A DNA stretch of 64,000 nucleotides from Terrabacter sp040702505 (GTDB taxonomy: Bacteria > Actinomycetota > Actinomycetes > Actinomycetales > Dermatophilaceae). Location of the stretch: positions 620,001 through 684,000 of the forward strand of contig NZ_JBFBLC010000001.1 in assembly GCF_040702505.1 (NCBI RefSeq), read 5' to 3'. Shown here piece by piece: positions 23,892 through 31,879 of the stretch. A model generated the notes under the pieces. It did not search any database. It was given only the letters and a program-made list of their open reading frames with translations, and was not told where the DNA came from. The first letter of the stretch is position 1, and the number at the start of each line of letters is the position of its first letter. Made by a program: the position numbers and the translations under genes.

Positions 23892-24283
23892 AGGAGCGAG
23901 CGGGGGTCGTCGGGGATGTCGGCGGCATACGCCTGCAGCAGCTGCAGGGGTACCACCTCGAGCGCGCGCTCGTGCGTGGCCGCCAGGACGACCGGTGCCG
24001 CCGCGCCGTCCTGGTGCGCCTGCAGCCAGCGCTGGGCGACGACGCACCAGCGATCGCCCGGCACGAGGCCGGGGAAGCGCCACTCGGGGCGGGGAGTGAC
24101 CAGGTCGTTGCCCACACGGCGCTGGTGGGCGAGGAACTCGCGCGTGGCCACCACGCAGATGGTGTGGCTGCCGCGGTCCTCGGGTCCGGTCGTGCAGTAG
24201 CCGTCGCGGTAGAAGCCGGTGAGCGGGTCGGTGCCGCACGACTCGAGGTCGCCCCCGAGCACGTTGCGCTCACGACCTGCCAT
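23888..24283 (-). CDS. DUF2237 family protein
   Basis: 131 residues. It carries the family's short motifs: RNVLGGDLESCGTDPLTGFYRDGYC, written as RNVLGGDLESCGTD and PLTGFYRDGYC, then DRGSHTICVVATREFL, followed by PGLVPGDRWCVVAQRW. Two Cys and a His in these motifs are conserved and may bind metal. The biochemical function is not known. It is translationally coupled to the pentapeptide-repeat gene. The ATG at 24281-24283 fits the family start. Confidence 0.85.
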   Translation of the reverse strand: MAGRERNVLGGDLESCGTDPLTGFYRDGYCTTGPEDRGSHTICVVATREFLAHQRRVGNDLVTPRPEWRFPGLVPGDRWCVVAQRWLQAHQDGAAAPVVLAATHERALEVVPLQLLQAYAADIPDDPRSLL

Positions 24284-24323
24284 GGGCCAAACCTAGTGGG
24301 CGCGGCGTGGCTACGCTGAGGAG

Positions 24324-24776
24324 ATGCTGGGCGTCGCGGAGTACGAGCAGGACTACATCGACGCGTGCCGCTCACGGGTCGAGTCGCAGGTGGCGACCTT
24401 CGCCGAGGTGGCCCGCGCGGCGCGCGACCACGGCGATGCCGACATGACCGGCCTCGACGGGGCGCTCGAGTCGCTCGAGTACGAGTACTTCAACAACATG
24501 CTGCTCGTGCTGGACGGCTACTTCGTGCACCGCCTCCCGCACGTCGAGGGCCGCGACGGCAACGCGCTCAACGAGGTCCGCGTCCTCGCCCGCTCCCTCA
24601 TGGAGAACGGTGGCACGCTGGTGGCCGACCCACAGCTGCCACTCGACCCGGCCCGGTCGGTGCTGGGCCTGCGCGTCGGCGACCCGATCACGCTGACGTC
24701 GCAGCAGTACCGCCGGATCTCCGACGCCTTCCTGCGCGAGATCGAGAGCCGGTTCGCCCGTCACAACGACCGGTGA
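24324..24776 (+). CDS. Conserved hypothetical helical protein
   Basis: 150 residues, no signal peptide or membrane segment. It is predicted mostly helical, with SLEYEYFNNMLLVLDGYFVH (about 50-69) and NALNEVRVLARSLMENGG (about 79-96) as the most distinctive stretches. I do not recognise a named domain; similar sequences appear to be widespread in actinobacteria. The ATG at 24324 sits 40 bp from the divergent DUF2237 start. The downstream 59 bp are unusually AT-rich for this genome (TTTACCAATTATGG) and probably hold a terminator or promoter. Confidence 0.7.
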   Translation: MLGVAEYEQDYIDACRSRVESQVATFAEVARAARDHGDADMTGLDGALESLEYEYFNNMLLVLDGYFVHRLPHVEGRDGNALNEVRVLARSLMENGGTLVADPQLPLDPARSVLGLRVGDPITLTSQQYRRISDAFLREIESRFARHNDR

Positions 24777-24835
24777 CTTTGCCCGTTCTTTACCAATTAT
24801 GGTACGAGGCTTGACTCTGGGGGTAATGTCCCCAT

Positions 24836-25999
24836 GTGACGGCACCGGTAGGGCCCGGTGCCACGGCTGCGACGCAGGAGCTGGAAGTGCCCGTGATCCC
24901 CGATGCGAACCGCGACGACCGACGTCGCCACCCCCAGCACGGCCGTGACTGGCCGGAGTCGCGCTCCGGGCGCGTCATGCGTCACACTGGCCGAGTGATG
25001 TCCGAAATGTCCGGTCCGACGGCTCCGGACGACGCATCCTTCACCCTGCCCGCGCGGCCGGGCGTCCTGCTGCTCGACCACCACGAGCGGGTCGACCTGC
25101 TTGCGGGAGACCCGGCCCCCCGCCGGCTGCCCGAGGGCACGGCCTCGGGCTTCGCCGTGCTCGCCGCGCTGGTGCTCTTCAGCTGCCTCGTCGGTGGGGT
25201 CACGGCTGGGCTCGTCGTCATCGGCGTCTCGAGCCTGCTGGCTGTGAGCGCGGCCCTGGTCACCGGCAACCTCGCCCTGGTGCGCGTCGGTGGCCAGCGC
25301 GGGGCCAACCTGCTGCTCGGCGTCGGCGCCGCCGCTCTGATCCTCGGCTCGGTGATCTCGGAGCAGGACCGCCCCACACCCGAGGTCGCTGCCGGCACCC
25401 CCGTCCCCGTCAGCTCGCTGGGTGCCACGCACAGCCCGAGCACGTATGCCGCCCGCACCGCCGCGCCGGCGCGCCCGGCACGGCCCTCGGTCGCCGTCAC
25501 GGCGCCCGTCGTCGCCGTGGCCCCCCCGGACGCCGGCCTGACCCTGTCGCCGGATGCCCTGGCCCCCCAGCCGTCGAAGCAGGTCCCCGTCGTCCCCGCC
25601 ACGGTGGCGGATGACCAGCCGGTGGTCGCCGGTGCCGAGCGCGGAGCCGAGAAGGCCGCGGCCGACGCCGCCGCCACCGAGCGTCCGGGTGCCGCTGCGA
25701 GCGCGAGCAGGTCGGCCGCCCCGGGCCAGGCCAAGGGCAACGACAAGGGCAACGGCAAGGGCGCCGCGAACGGCACGGCCAAGGGCGCTGCCAACGGCAA
25801 CGGCAACGGCAAGGCGAAGGGTGTCGGCAACGGCAAGGGCGCTGCCAGCGGTCCGGCCAAGGCCGGGAAGCCCGCCAAGGCGACCAAGCCCGGCAACGGC
25901 AAGGCCAACGGCAAGGCCAAGGGGAACGGCAAGGCGAAGGCGCCGGTCGTCCGGCACGGGTTCGCGGTCGTGGGCTCTGCCGTGCGAGACCTGCTCTGA
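24836..25999 (+). CDS. Membrane protein with Lys/Gly/Asn-rich tail
   Basis: 387 residues from a GTG at 24836; later in-frame ATGs (near 24977 and 24998) are possible true starts. Two predicted transmembrane helices lie at about 108-150 and 160-180 (SGFAVLAALVLFSCLVGGVT and GANLLLGVGAAALILGSVIS). The following Ala/Pro/Val stretch leads to a low-complexity, strongly basic tail (about 295-375) of NGKGAANG/NGKAKG units. Such tails resemble histone-H1-like or RNA/DNA-binding segments, or a cell-wall-facing polymer; which one is not decidable. The next gene encodes a membrane protein with an acidic tail. Confidence 0.65.
   Translation: MTAPVGPGATAATQELEVPVIPDANRDDRRRHPQHGRDWPESRSGRVMRHTGRVMSEMSGPTAPDDASFTLPARPGVLLLDHHERVDLLAGDPAPRRLPEGTASGFAVLAALVLFSCLVGGVTAGLVVIGVSSLLAVSAALVTGNLALVRVGGQRGANLLLGVGAAALILGSVISEQDRPTPEVAAGTPVPVSSLGATHSPSTYAARTAAPARPARPSVAVTAPVVAVAPPDAGLTLSPDALAPQPSKQVPVVPATVADDQPVVAGAERGAEKAAADAAATERPGAAASASRSAAPGQAKGNDKGNGKGAANGTAKGAANGNGNGKAKGVGNGKGAASGPAKAGKPAKATKPGNGKANGKAKGNGKAKAPVVRHGFAVVGSAVRDLL
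25728..25943. repeat. Low-complexity AACGGCAAG-type repeat in coding sequence
   Basis: Imperfect tandem codon runs for Asn-Gly-Lys and Ala-Lys-Gly (AACGGCAAGG, GGCAAGGCCAA) over about 215 bp. They encode the basic tail of the preceding membrane protein. Such runs are prone to slippage in multiples of nine or six bases. Confidence 0.6.
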
Positions 26000-26077
26000 G
26001 CCCGCGAGACGACGCGGGGCCGCCCCCGCACCCGCGTGCTGCCCGCGGCACGCCCGTGCGTGTGCGACAGTGACCTC

Positions 26078-26656
26078 GTGGGGAAATCGACGACCCGAGC
26101 CGCGATCATCTGGTTCGTCGGCGCTGCGGTCGTGGGAGCAGTGGCCGGCGGCCTCCACGTGCTCCGTTCCCAGATCGGCGGCGCGCACACGGGCCTGGCG
26201 CTCACGGTCAGTGCCTTCGGCCTGACGGTGCTTGCTGCCGCGATGCTCTTCCACGGCGTCATGGTCGCCGCGGGTGAGCAGGACGCCCAGGCCGGCCCGG
26301 AGCCGGTGGCCTGGGACGACGAGGACGACGAGTACGACGAGTACGACCAGGACGACCGACTCGCCCAGGACGACCAAGTGGTCCAGCGCGAGCGCGCCGG
26401 CGATGACGACGGCGTCGACGCGGTCGACGCGATGGATGCGCAGCCGCAGGAGGACGAGCCACAGCCCGCGCCCGTCGCGTCCCCGGTGGACGCGCAGCCC
26501 GAGCGGCAGGACGCCTCGGCACGGGACGGCGGGACGGCATACGACCTCTCGAGCGCCGACGAGGGTCAGGCCGTCTACACGTTCCGGCGCGGCAAGCCGG
26601 TCCGCGACGACGTGCGGCGGGCGCAGCGGCCGCCCCGGCGGGACCGCCCCGCGTAA
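26078..26656 (+). CDS. Membrane protein with acidic cytoplasmic-type tail
   Basis: 192 residues from a GTG at 26078. Two predicted transmembrane helices lie at about 6-25 (AAIIWFVGAAVVGAVAGG) and 38-60 (LALTVSAFGLTVLAAAMLFHG). Beyond about residue 70 the chain is disordered and acidic (WDDEDDEYDEYDQDDR), then ends with a short basic patch (FRRGKPVRDDVRRAQRPPRR). I do not recognise a family. The start GTG is inferred from coding potential. It is followed only two bases later by the dinB2 ATG, so these two genes are probably co-transcribed. Confidence 0.65.
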   Translation: MGKSTTRAAIIWFVGAAVVGAVAGGLHVLRSQIGGAHTGLALTVSAFGLTVLAAAMLFHGVMVAAGEQDAQAGPEPVAWDDEDDEYDEYDQDDRLAQDDQVVQRERAGDDDGVDAVDAMDAQPQEDEPQPAPVASPVDAQPERQDASARDGGTAYDLSSADEGQAVYTFRRGKPVRDDVRRAQRPPRRDRPA

Positions 26657-26658
26657 CG

Positions 26659-27753
26659 ATGGACCCGCAGCCCGCCCCGGACGGTCGAGCCTGGGTGCTG
26701 CACGTCGACCTCGACCAGTTCATCGCCGCTGTCGAGGTGCTGCGTCGTCCCGAGCTGGCGGGACGGCCCGTGATCGTCGGCGGCCGCGGTGACCCCGCCG
26801 AGCGCGCGGTCGTCTCGACGGCCAGCTACGAGGCCCGGCAGTTCGGCGTCGGGTCGGGCATGCCGCTGCGCCTGGCTGCCCGCAAGGCGCCGGACGCGGT
26901 CATCCTGCCGGTCGACGCCCCGGCCTACACCGAGGCGTCGGAGCGCGTGATGGAGGCGCTGCGGGGCCTGGGCGTCGTCGTCGAGGTGCTCGGCTGGGAC
27001 GAGGCCTTCCTCGGGGTGCGCACCGACGACCCCGAGGCCTTCGCCGAACGCGTCCGCGCGACCGTGCTCAATGCCACCAAGCTGCACTGCTCGGTGGGCA
27101 TCGGCGACAACAAGGTGCGCGCCAAGATCGCCACCGGCTTCGGCAAGCCGCGCGGCGTCTTCCGGCTCACGGCGGACAACTGGTTCGACGTGATGGGCGA
27201 TCGCGCCACCATCGACCTCTGGGGCGTCGGCGCCAAGGTCTCCAAGCGCCTCGCGGGCCACGGGATCGAGACGGTGCACCAGCTCGCGGAGGCGGACGAG
27301 GCGGTGCTCGTCGGTGAGTTCGGGCCGCGGATGGGGGTCTGGTACTCCCAGCTCGGACGCGGCATCGGCTCGGCCGTCGTCGACGACACCCCCTGGGTGG
27401 CGCGGGGGCACAGCCGCGAGACGACCTACCAGAGCAACCTCACGACGCCGGAGCAGGTGCGCGCGGCCGTCCGCGAGCTCGCCTCGCAGGTGTTCGACGA
27501 CACCGTCGCGGAGGGCCGGCCGGTCTTCCGGGTCAGCCTCAAGGTGCGCTACGCACCCTTCTTCACCCAGACGCGGGCCCGCAAGCTGCCGGCGCCCACG
27601 CAGGAGCGCGACGCTGTCGTCGACGCGGCCGTGGCCCTCGCCGAGGCCCTCGACCCGGCCCGGGAGGTGCGCCTGCTCGGGGTGCGGGCCGAGATGGTGA
27701 TGCCCGAGGAGGGCGACCCCGTCGAGCGCACGCCGGTGCGCGGGCGCCTCTGA
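26659..27753 (+). CDS. dinB: Y-family DNA polymerase IV, DinB2-like
   Basis: 364 residues. Translesion polymerase domains: palm/fingers about 12-165, thumb about 170-235, little finger about 245-350. Catalytic acids are Asp17 (HVDLDQF) and Asp114/Glu115 (LGWDEAF). The sequence LGWDEA in place of the usual SxDEA, and the opening WVLHVDLDQFIAAVE, match mycobacterial DinB2. The residue after Phe21 is Ile22; E. coli DinB has the steric-gate Phe13 there and M. smegmatis DinB2 has Leu. A non-aromatic gate predicts easy use of ribonucleotides. It lacks the C-terminal clamp-binding motif I could recognise, and no SOS box is seen upstream. Confidence 0.88.
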   Translation: MDPQPAPDGRAWVLHVDLDQFIAAVEVLRRPELAGRPVIVGGRGDPAERAVVSTASYEARQFGVGSGMPLRLAARKAPDAVILPVDAPAYTEASERVMEALRGLGVVVEVLGWDEAFLGVRTDDPEAFAERVRATVLNATKLHCSVGIGDNKVRAKIATGFGKPRGVFRLTADNWFDVMGDRATIDLWGVGAKVSKRLAGHGIETVHQLAEADEAVLVGEFGPRMGVWYSQLGRGIGSAVVDDTPWVARGHSRETTYQSNLTTPEQVRAAVRELASQVFDDTVAEGRPVFRVSLKVRYAPFFTQTRARKLPAPTQERDAVVDAAVALAEALDPAREVRLLGVRAEMVMPEEGDPVERTPVRGRL

Positions 27754-27775
27754 CCCTCCGGCACGAGCCGGCGTA

Positions 27776-27811
27776 GTGGCCGTGGTCGTGGTCGTGGTCG
27801 TGGCCGTGGTC
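27776..27811. repeat. GTGGTC/GTGGCC hexamer tract
   Basis: Six hexamers in a row (GTGGCC, three GTGGTC, GTGGCC, GTGGTC) in the 92-bp gap between dinB and the PAP2 gene. It has no coding role that I can support. Confidence 0.7.
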
Positions 27812-27845
27812 GGGGCACCCATCGCGGTGTCCTACCGTCGTGCCC

Positions 27846-28595
27846 ATGCCATCTCCTTCTGACGACGCGGTGAACGTGCGACGACGGTTCGCCGGCGGTC
27901 GGGCGACGGGTGCGGTGCCGACCGTCCTGGTCCTCGTGGTCGCGCTCGGGCTGCTCTACCTGGTGCGCGACGCGGCCTACCGCGCGACGGCGTCGGGTGC
28001 CGCGGCGCTGCCCTCCGTCTTCGGCGGGTTCTTCGAGGTGGTCGGCGAGCTCGGCCTCGTGGTGCTGGCGCTGGTGTTCGCCGGGCTGGCCTGGCGCGCG
28101 CGGTCGCGCGGCCTCGAGCACGTCACGGTGGCCGTGGTCGCCGCGGTGTCGACCGTTGCGGCCTACGTGCTGAGCGAGGTGGTCAAGAGCATGGTCCGCG
28201 AGGAGCGTCCCTGCCGCACCCTCGTGGTGCACACGGTGGCCGCGTGCCCCGCGCGCGGGGACTGGTCCTGGCCGAGCAACCACGCGGTGATCGCAGGCGG
28301 TTTGGCCACGGCGGTCATCGTGCTGGCGCCCCTCTGGTGGCGTCTCGTCGTCCCACTCGCCGTCGCGGTCTGCATCTCGCGGGTGCTGACCGGGGCGCAC
28401 TACTGGCACGACGTGCTGGCGGGGGTGTCGGTCGGCGTGCTCGTCGTGTGGTTCGGCACCTGGGCGCTGGCACCTGCAGCCCACCGCCTGCTCGAGCGTT
28501 CGGTCGACGCCGGGCCCGATGGCTGGCGGCGCCTCCTCGGCCAGGACGAGCCCGCGCCGTATGCCGTCGGGGACGACTCCGAACGGCCCCGCTAG
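27846..28595 (+). CDS. PAP2-family membrane phosphatase
   Basis: 249 residues with about five transmembrane helices. The three PAP2 active-site motifs are present: KSMVREERPCR (about 117-127), PSNHAV (about 148-153, where Asn replaces the usual Gly) and SRVLTGAHYWHDVLAG (about 182-197). It probably dephosphorylates lipid phosphates or undecaprenyl pyrophosphate on the outer face of the membrane. ATG 27846 is used; an ATG at 27840 gives two extra residues. Its stop codon overlaps the stop of the convergent MarR gene. Confidence 0.87.
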   Translation: MPSPSDDAVNVRRRFAGGRATGAVPTVLVLVVALGLLYLVRDAAYRATASGAAALPSVFGGFFEVVGELGLVVLALVFAGLAWRARSRGLEHVTVAVVAAVSTVAAYVLSEVVKSMVREERPCRTLVVHTVAACPARGDWSWPSNHAVIAGGLATAVIVLAPLWWRLVVPLAVAVCISRVLTGAHYWHDVLAGVSVGVLVVWFGTWALAPAAHRLLERSVDAGPDGWRRLLGQDEPAPYAVGDDSERPR

Positions 28596-29077
28596 ACCGT
28601 GGCCGGTCTGGTCGACGACGAGCGGCTGCGGCCGCCCCTCGGCACGTGGTGCAGGAAGTCGACGAGCGGCGCCAGCTCGGGCACCTCGCCTGCGCTGCGG
28701 AGCGACTCCTCCAGCACCTCGTCGTGCGTGGGTGCTGCCTCGCGGTAGAGGGCCCAGCCGCGCTCGGTGAGCTCGGTGTAGATGCCGCGACGGTCGTCCT
28801 CGCACAGGATGCGGGTCAACAGGCCACGGTCCTCGAGGCGGTTGACCAGTCGGGTCGTGGCCGACGAGGAGAGCGCGGCGGCGCGGGCGAGCTGGCTCAT
28901 CCGCATGTGCCAGCCGTCCTGGCGAGAGAGGGCGTCGAGCACGGTGAACTCGACGACGGACACCTCGTGGCGGCGCAAGAGCTCACGCTCGAGCGCGGCC
29001 TCGATGCGCCCGTGCAGGGCGGCCAGGGTGCGCCACCCGGAGGCGCGCACCTCGACGGCGGAGTCGGCGATTCCCAT
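28592..29077 (-). CDS. MarR family transcriptional regulator
   Basis: 161 residues, winged-helix MarR fold. The recognition region is MRMSQLARAAALSSSATTRL (about 59-78) and the wing is LCEDDRRGIYTELTERG (about 92-108), with the conserved DDRRG turn. It is divergent from the MFS gene at 29220; in such pairs MarR represses the pump and itself, and a ligand of the pump relieves repression. An inverted repeat (29114-29149) in the shared intergenic region is the likely site. The Ser/Arg-rich C-terminus is probably disordered. Confidence 0.87.
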   Translation of the reverse strand: MGIADSAVEVRASGWRTLAALHGRIEAALERELLRRHEVSVVEFTVLDALSRQDGWHMRMSQLARAAALSSSATTRLVNRLEDRGLLTRILCEDDRRGIYTELTERGWALYREAAPTHDEVLEESLRSAGEVPELAPLVDFLHHVPRGGRSRSSSTRPATV

Positions 29078-29113
29078 GTCCCCAGCATAGCCCGCGTTTG
29101 CAATAGGCCGCGC

Positions 29114-29149
29114 GTGCAACTAACGTCGCCGCTCGTCAAATAGTTGCAC
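29114..29149. promoter_or_regulatory. MarR operator candidate
   Basis: Inverted arms GTGCAACTA (29114-29122) and TAGTTGCAC (29141-29149) separated by 18 bp, in the divergent MarR/MFS gap. A third related half-site (TTTGCAATAG, about 29097-29106) lies nearer to marR. Every TTGCA half-site in the gap is in this cluster. Confidence 0.5.
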
Positions 29150-29219
29150 ACGCGGCATACCAGCGACGGCAATGAGGCTGCCCGGTCGTGCGCGTCCATT
29201 CGGAAGGAGTGTCACTCGC

Positions 29220-30452
29220 ATGCCACTCGGTCTCATCGCCCTGGCCCTCGGGGGCTTCGGCATCGGGCTCACGGAGTTCGTCATCGCCGGCCTGCTCAGC
29301 ACCGTCGCCACCGACATGGGGGTCACGATCCCGGTCGCCGGCTACCTCGTCAGCGGCTACGCGCTCGCCGTCGTCGTCGGCGCCCTCGCCCTGACGCCCG
29401 TGCTCTCGGCCTGGCGCCCCAAGCGGGCCCTGCTGGCGCTCATGGTGCTCTTCGTCGCCGGGAACGCGCTCTCCACGCTCGCCTCCGGCTATGGCCTGCT
29501 CCTCGCCGGCCGTGTGGTGGCAGCCCTGGCGCACGGCGCCTTCTTCGGCATCGGCTCCGTCGTGGCGGCGTCGCTCGTGCCCGTCGACCGCAAGGCCGGC
29601 GCCATCTCGATCATGTTCGGCGGGCTCACCCTCGCCAACGTCCTCGGCGTCCCGCTCGGGACCTTCGTCGGGCAGCAGTGGGGCTGGCGCGCCACCTTCG
29701 CGATCATCGCCGTCGTCGGCGTGGTCGCCTTCGCGGGCATCGCCGCGCTCGTCCCGGGCGAGGCGAGCCGGCCGGCGCCGGCGGCAGGACGGGCGCTCGG
29801 CCTGCGTGCCGAGCTCGCAGCCTTCCGCAACCGGCAGGTCTGGTTCTCCCTCACGATGACCGTCCTCGTCTTCGGCGGCATGTTCGGGGCCTTCATGTAC
29901 GTCGAGCCGCTCCTGACCCGGGTCACCGGCTTCGGCGAGTCGGCGGTGCCGTGGCTGCTCGTGCTCTTCGGTGTCGGCCTCTTCGCCGGCAACCTGCTCG
30001 GCGGACGCTGGGCCGATCGTGCCCTGGCTCGCACCCTCACCTCGCTCACGCTGGCCCTGGCGATCTCGCTCGTCGCCTTCGCGCTGCTCGCGGGCAGCCG
30101 GCTCGGGGCCGCCGCGATGCTGCTCGCGATGGGCTTCTTCGGCTTCGCGACCGTGCCGGGCCTGCAGATGCGGGTCCTCGGCCACGCCTCCGGTGCCCCG
30201 ACGATGGCCTCCTCGGCCAACATCGCCGCCTTCAACGTCGGCAACTTCCTCGGCGTCTGGGTCTCGGGCCTGACGATCGCGGCCGGCCTGGGCTGGACGT
30301 CGCCCCTGTGGGTCGGCGCGGGATTCGCAACACTGGGGCTCACGGTGCTGCTCTGGGCCGGGGCGGCCGGTCGTGGCGACCGGGCCGGTACCTCCGCGGG
30401 GGACCACGGACCGCTCGAGCCGGCCGCGGCCGTCGACGCGCCGGCAGCCTGA
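29220..30452 (+). CDS. MFS efflux transporter (DHA1/AraJ-like)
   Basis: 410 residues with 12 predicted transmembrane helices. The DHA1 opening LALGGFGIGLTEFVIAGLLS (about 8-27) and antiporter motif C-type helix 5 (GGLTLANVLGVPLGTFVGQQ, about 138-157) are typical of drug/arabinose efflux proteins such as AraJ and Cmx. It probably exports a hydrophobic drug or sugar-like compound by proton antiport. AAGGAG lies 11 bases before the ATG. It is divergent from marR, and a strong terminator follows at 30477. Confidence 0.87.
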   Translation: MPLGLIALALGGFGIGLTEFVIAGLLSTVATDMGVTIPVAGYLVSGYALAVVVGALALTPVLSAWRPKRALLALMVLFVAGNALSTLASGYGLLLAGRVVAALAHGAFFGIGSVVAASLVPVDRKAGAISIMFGGLTLANVLGVPLGTFVGQQWGWRATFAIIAVVGVVAFAGIAALVPGEASRPAPAAGRALGLRAELAAFRNRQVWFSLTMTVLVFGGMFGAFMYVEPLLTRVTGFGESAVPWLLVLFGVGLFAGNLLGGRWADRALARTLTSLTLALAISLVAFALLAGSRLGAAAMLLAMGFFGFATVPGLQMRVLGHASGAPTMASSANIAAFNVGNFLGVWVSGLTIAAGLGWTSPLWVGAGFATLGLTVLLWAGAAGRGDRAGTSAGDHGPLEPAAAVDAPAA

Positions 30453-30476
30453 GCCCTCCCCACCCCCGGACTCACG

Positions 30477-30508
30477 CGACCCCGGCAGCCGAGTGGCTGC
30501 CGGGGTCG
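30477..30508. terminator. Hairpin terminator between convergent genes
   Basis: Perfect 14-bp stem, CGACCCCGGCAGCC / GGCTGCCGGGGTCG, with a GAGT loop. It lies between the MFS stop (30452) and the permease stop (30554), so it can end both transcripts. There is no U-tract, as is common in actinobacteria. Confidence 0.7.
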
Positions 30509-30553
30509 TGGTCTCGGTCGGGGGAGCGGCCCGGCCGGGTCTGGGGCTACGCC

Positions 30554-31879
30554 TCAGGCGCGACCGTGGGCGGCGCGGCTGCGGCGGCTCAGGGCGTCGA
30601 CCGTGACGGCGAGCAGCAGCACGGCGCCGGTGATCATGTAGCGCTCGGGCGAGCCGAGGTTGATCAGGGCCAGCCCGTTGCTGATCGACTGGATGACGAG
30701 GATTCCGAGCAGCGCGGCATACGCCGAGCCGCGACCGCCGAAGAGGCTCGTCCCGCCGATGACGGCGGCCGCGATCGCGTTGAGGTTGGTGTCCGCGCCA
30801 CCGCTGCTCTGGTTGGCGGCCGCGAGCCGGGCCGCCGCGAAGATGCCGCCGAGTGCAGCGAAGGTCGAGCACAGCGCGAACACGGAGAGGTAGACGCGCT
30901 TGACGTGGATGCCGGCGCGGCGGGCCGCCTCGACGTTGCCGCCGACGGCCATGACGGAGCGGCCCCACCGGGTGCGGCGGATCGCGAAGTCCATGACGAC
31001 GACGAGCAGCAGGAAGACGAGGAACATCACGGAGACGCCGCGGTCCTGGTTGAGCACGACGATCGGCACGACGAGGAAGAGCGCGAGGAAGGCGGCCCGG
31101 GCGGCGAGCATCCCGACCGGGGTCGTCGAGAGCCCGGCGGCGTCACGGCGGGCGTTGGCCCGCAGACGGGTGGCCACGTAGACCGCGACGGCGACGAGCG
31201 CGAGGAGGTAGGCGACCACCGGCGGCAGGAAGGTCTGCTGCGCGAACTTCACGAGCCCGGACTCGAAGGGCAGGTTGATCGAGCCCTCGGCACCGAGGAC
31301 CTTCAGCTGGAGGCCGAGGAAGCCGAGCAGGCCGGCGAGGGTGATGACGAAGCTCGGCACGCCGAAGCGGGTGTAGATCGCGCCGTAGGCCAGGCCGATG
31401 ACCGCGGACACCACGAGGGCCGCCAGCAGGGCCAGCGGGACCGGCCAGCCCTGATTGACCGTGCCGACGGCGACGATGGCCGCCGCGAGGCCGCTGACCG
31501 AGCCGACCGACAGGTCGATCTCACCGAGCAGCAGCACGAGCACGATACCGATGGCGATGGTGCCGATGGCGGCGCTCTGCAGCGTCAGGTTGACGAGGTT
31601 GCGCGGCGAGAGGAACGCGTCGTTGAGGCCCTGGAAGACGGCCCAGATGATGACGAGGCCGATGACGACGGGCAGGGCGCCGAGGTCGCCGCTGCGCAGC
31701 CGGGCGAAGAAGGCCCGGACCGCGCCGCCGACACCGCCGGCGTCGGCGATGAGCCGCTCGTCCTGCAGGTCGGCGGGGAGCGCCGAGGTCGCTGCGGTCG
31801 GGTCTGTCGTCTCGCGCAGGGCGAGCGCCTCGTGCGGGGCCGGGGTCTCGCGGGTGGGTTCGGGCGTGGTGGTGCTCAC
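30554..31879 (-). CDS. XylH-like sugar ABC permease
   Basis: 441 residues with about 10 transmembrane helices after a soluble N-terminus of about 70 residues. BPD_transp_2 family: LLLGEIDLSVGSVSGLAAAI (about 120-139) and VIGGTSLFGGRGSAYAALLG near the C-terminus match XylH/RbsC-type permeases. It is paired with the ATPase (31876) and binding protein (32730). The GTG at 31877-31879 overlaps the ATPase stop (GTGA). Sugar specificity is not directly visible; xylose is favoured by family and by the ROK neighbour. Confidence 0.85.
   Translation of the reverse strand: MSTTTPEPTRETPAPHEALALRETTDPTAATSALPADLQDERLIADAGGVGGAVRAFFARLRSGDLGALPVVIGLVIIWAVFQGLNDAFLSPRNLVNLTLQSAAIGTIAIGIVLVLLLGEIDLSVGSVSGLAAAIVAVGTVNQGWPVPLALLAALVVSAVIGLAYGAIYTRFGVPSFVITLAGLLGFLGLQLKVLGAEGSINLPFESGLVKFAQQTFLPPVVAYLLALVAVAVYVATRLRANARRDAAGLSTTPVGMLAARAAFLALFLVVPIVVLNQDRGVSVMFLVFLLLVVVMDFAIRRTRWGRSVMAVGGNVEAARRAGIHVKRVYLSVFALCSTFAALGGIFAAARLAAANQSSGGADTNLNAIAAAVIGGTSLFGGRGSAYAALLGILVIQSISNGLALINLGSPERYMITGAVLLLAVTVDALSRRSRAAHGRA

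Noticed and set aside
27563..27847. His-rich antisense open frame near dinB
   Set aside because: The HGHDHD run is only the translated GTGGTC hexamer tract, and the rest is antisense to dinB.
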